Shown: positions 5,406-6,962 of the stretch, piece by piece
Layout of the letters: each line of letters begins with the position of its first letter
Position numbering within the stretch: position 1 is the stretch's first letter
NCBI GenBank assembly: GCA_025924275.1
Contig: JAICEH010000109.1
Coordinates: 1-6,962 of the forward strand
Origin: Gemmatimonadales bacterium
GTDB taxonomy: Bacteria; Gemmatimonadota; Gemmatimonadetes; Gemmatimonadales; GWC2-71-9
DNA length: 6,962 bases
Direction of reading: 5' to 3'
The notes under the pieces: model-generated
Databases searched by the model: none
What the model saw: the letters and a program-made list of their open reading frames with translations, nothing else
What the model was told of the DNA's origin: nothing
Program-made: the position numbers and the translations under genes

Positions 5406-5764
5406 GGGGGCGATCGGCTTCGACGGGCTAGTTGAACGGAAGGCTGCGTGCCGAGGTCCGGACCCCTCGTTAAACCGTCTGGAAACGATCCAACTGCCAA
5501 CTCTGATCTGGCGCTGGCTGCGTAAGCTGAGCTAAGCTCGCTTCACGCACCACCGCTGTGGGGGGCCCGCCCGGGGCGTCACGCAGCGGAAAAGCAAACC
5601 GGGCTGGTTTCCGGAGTGCCCCGAGTCCGGAAACGAGAACCAAGGGGATTGGCGCCGCGGCGGTCGGTCCGTCACCGCTGCGGGGCGACATCGAGACGGA
5701 CCTACGCACGTAGTGGCCGGCCTGGATGCTGGTTCGGGCCAGGGTTCGATTCCCTGCGCCTCCA
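5406..5764 (+). ncRNA. ssrA: Transfer-messenger RNA (tmRNA), one-piece form
   Basis: tmRNA frees stalled ribosomes and, with SmpB, adds a degradation tag to the unfinished protein. The 5' end GGGGGCG (5406-5412) pairs with CGCCTCC (5757-5763) as the seven-base acceptor stem, including one G-U pair. It is followed by the conserved ATCGGCTTCGACGGG stretch. The T-arm is CAGGG-TTCGATT-CCCTG (5740-5756). A5764 is the unpaired discriminator base. The genome then reads CTG, so the CCA end is not encoded and must be added by the CCA enzyme. The tag frame is at 5496-5525 and is followed by the small hairpin GAGC-TAA-GCTC. The remaining 200 bases are GC-rich paired segments consistent with the downstream pseudoknots. 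The 359-base length is normal, and no break marks a two-piece permuted form. Confidence 0.95.
5496..5525 (+). other. tmRNA tag-peptide reading frame (ANSDLALAA)
   Basis: GCC AAC TCT GAT CTG GCG CTG GCT GCG TAA encodes Ala-Asn-Ser-Asp-Leu-Ala-Leu-Ala-Ala, then stop. The initial AN and the final ALAA match tags such as the E. coli ANDENYALAA, whose C-terminus is recognised by ClpXP and other proteases. The GCC at 5496 is taken as the resume codon by this similarity. A slightly earlier resume codon in the same frame cannot be excluded. Confidence 0.85.
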
Positions 5765-5767
5765 CTG

Positions 5768-5802
5768 GGGCCGTCCTCCGCGAGGGGGACGGCCCTTCTG
5801 TT
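5768..5802 (+). terminator. Rho-independent terminator of ssrA
   Basis: A 12-bp stem with one G-U pair (5768-5779 with 5784-5795, core GGGCCGTCC/GGACGGCCC) is capped by a GCGA loop of the GNRA type. It is followed by TTCTGTT (5796-5802). It starts four bases after the mature tmRNA end. The complementary strand has no T-run after the stem, so it serves ssrA rather than the opposing purK. Confidence 0.85.
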
Positions 5803-5859
5803 GGCTGCGAGTGGCGCGTCGCAGGCCGGCTTCTCGACTGGCGACCCGCGGCTCGTGAC

Positions 5860-6962
5860 TCAGCGCACGAGCGCGTCCCTCGCTTCCAGCGCCAGCCGGA
5901 GCGCCTGCTCGGGCGTCCGGCCGAGGACGTTCAGGTGCCCCATCTTCCGCCCGGGGCGCGCCTCCGCCTTGCCGTAGAGATGCAGCTTGGCTCCGGGCAG
6001 CCGGAGCGCCTCCTCCCAGCGCGGCTCACCCGTCGCCCAGAGGTCTCCCAGCAGGTTGACCATCGCCACCGGCGAGAGGAGTTCCGCGCTCCCCAGCGGC
6101 AGGCCGCAGACGGCGCGCAGCTGCTGCTCGAACTGGTCGGTGGTGCAGGCATCGAGGGTCCAGTGCCCGCTGTTGTGGGGCCGGGGGGCGAGCTCATTCA
6201 CGCTGAGCGCGCCCTCCGCCACGAACAACTCCACCGCCAGCACGCCCACGTACTCGAGCGCGGCGGCCACCCGGCCGGCGAGGTCGAGCGCGGCGGCGGC
6301 GAGGCGCGCGGGGACGGTGGCGGGCACGACCGTGGTCTCGAGGATCCCGTCCGCGTGCCGGTTCTCGGACACCGGGAACGGGCGCAGTTCCCCGTCCGCG
6401 CCGCGGGCCAGGACCACCGAGAGTTCCGCCTCGAGCTCGAGCCGCCGCTCGAGCACGCACGGCACGTTGCCGAACCGGGTGAAGGCCTCCGCGAGCTCGT
6501 CCGCCGAACCGACGCCCGCCTGGCCCTTCCCGTCGTACCCCAGCCGGCTGGTCTTGAGCAGGGCCGGGGTGCCGACCTCGGCGAGCGCCTCCCGGAGGTC
6601 GGCGGCGCTCACCACCGCCCGGAACGGGGCGGTCGGGAAGCCACGGTCCCGGAGGAACGACTTCTCCGCGATCCGGTCCTGCGCGATCGCCACCGCGTGG
6701 ACCGGGGGCCGGACGGTGACCCGGGCGGCGAGCGCCGCGAGCGTCGCCGCGGGGACGTTCTCGAACTCGGTGGTGACGACGGCGACGCGGCGCGCAAAAT
6801 CGGCGAGGGCGGCGGTGTCGAGATAATTGCCGATGATGGTTTTCGCGGCGACGCGTGAGGCGGGGCTGTCGGGCTCATCGGTGAAGATGCAGACGTCGAA
6901 GCCGAGTTGTGCGGCGGCGATCGCGAGCATGCGGCCGAGTTGGCCGCCGCCGAGGATGCCGA
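5860..6962 (-). CDS. purK: PurK, N5-carboxyaminoimidazole ribonucleotide synthetase (N-terminus cut off)
   Basis: PurK uses ATP and bicarbonate to carboxylate AIR to N5-CAIR in de novo purine synthesis; PurE then rearranges the product. The frame runs off the right edge. The visible protein begins within the N-terminal nucleotide-fold motif GILGGGQLGRM, so only a few codons are missing; about 366 residues remain. Other landmarks in order are FENVP, the ATP-grasp segment LLKTSRLGYDGKGQ, VLERRLELEAELSVVLAR, SVNELAPRPHNSGHWTLDAC with TTDQFEQQLRAV, MVNLLGD, and the C-terminal LHLYGKAEARPGRKMGHLNV. These are the family's hallmarks, and no key motif is broken. An internal ATG at 6930 falls inside the glycine-rich loop and cannot be the true start. 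The gene converges on ssrA. purE is often adjacent and, if so, would lie beyond the right edge. Confidence 0.95.
   Translation of the reverse strand, partial: GILGGGQLGRMLAIAAAQLGFDVCIFTDEPDSPASRVAAKTIIGNYLDTAALADFARRVAVVTTEFENVPAATLAALAARVTVRPPVHAVAIAQDRIAEKSFLRDRGFPTAPFRAVVSAADLREALAEVGTPALLKTSRLGYDGKGQAGVGSADELAEAFTRFGNVPCVLERRLELEAELSVVLARGADGELRPFPVSENRHADGILETTVVPATVPARLAAAALDLAGRVAAALEYVGVLAVELFVAEGALSVNELAPRPHNSGHWTLDACTTDQFEQQLRAVCGLPLGSAELLSPVAMVNLLGDLWATGEPRWEEALRLPGAKLHLYGKAEARPGRKMGHLNVLGRTPEQALRLALEARDALVR

Noticed and set aside
5713..6858. A 381-codon plus-strand open frame across the right part of the window
   Set aside because: It lies antisense to purK, which carries every expected family motif. 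The plus-strand product is a low-complexity Arg/Gly/Glu-rich sequence typical of mirrored frames in GC-rich DNA, and it begins inside the tmRNA.
1..6962. Mobile elements, CRISPR arrays, att sites next to the tmRNA
   Set aside because: tmRNA 3' ends are common integration sites, so I looked for a duplicated 3' segment and an integrase downstream. Only the terminator and purK follow. No spaced direct repeats or transposase motifs were seen anywhere.

Overview
The window is very GC-rich (roughly 70% by eye), gene-dense bacterial chromosomal DNA. It holds six protein genes (two cut by the window edges), a PTS IIA gene on the opposite strand, and a one-piece tmRNA gene. The composition, the mixture of genes and the habit of using GTG starts and 4-base GTGA gene overlaps would suit a Gemmatimonadota-like or similar high-GC environmental bacterium. 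That placement is an inference and weakly supported. I see no insertion sequence, prophage, CRISPR array, toxin-antitoxin pair or other sign of recent transfer.

Layout. (1) Positions 2-1497, plus strand: the C-terminal part of an FAD-dependent amine-oxidase/UDP-galactopyranose-mutase-like oxidoreductase, overlapped by a family 2 glycosyltransferase. This is probably the tail of a glycan biosynthesis cluster. (2) Positions 1503-1526: a strong GC hairpin filling the gap between convergent genes. (3) Positions 1529-1981, minus strand: a stand-alone PtsN-like PTS IIA phosphocarrier. (4) Positions 1982-2071: a 90-bp divergent promoter region whose two promoters have the same geometry (-35, 17 bp, -10, 6 bp, ATG), so both mRNAs may be leaderless; GGCAA/TTGCC inverted repeats surround both -10 boxes. 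(5) Positions 2072-5330, plus strand: a DusB-type tRNA-dihydrouridine synthase, LarB (nickel-pincer cofactor synthesis; start overlaps the dus stop) and a membrane-anchored diguanylate cyclase. These may be one transcription unit. (6) Positions 5360-5802: a promoter, the ssrA tmRNA with tag ANSDLALAA, and an intrinsic terminator with a GNRA loop. (7) Positions 5860-6962, minus strand: purK, lacking only a few N-terminal codons at the right edge.

Functionally these are mostly housekeeping genes: tRNA modification, ribosome rescue, purine synthesis, PTS signalling and c-di-GMP signalling. I found no convincing new multi-gene system. The most interesting signals are the mirrored, apparently leaderless divergent promoters with shared repeats, and a larB gene coupled to dus with no larA, larC or larE in view.
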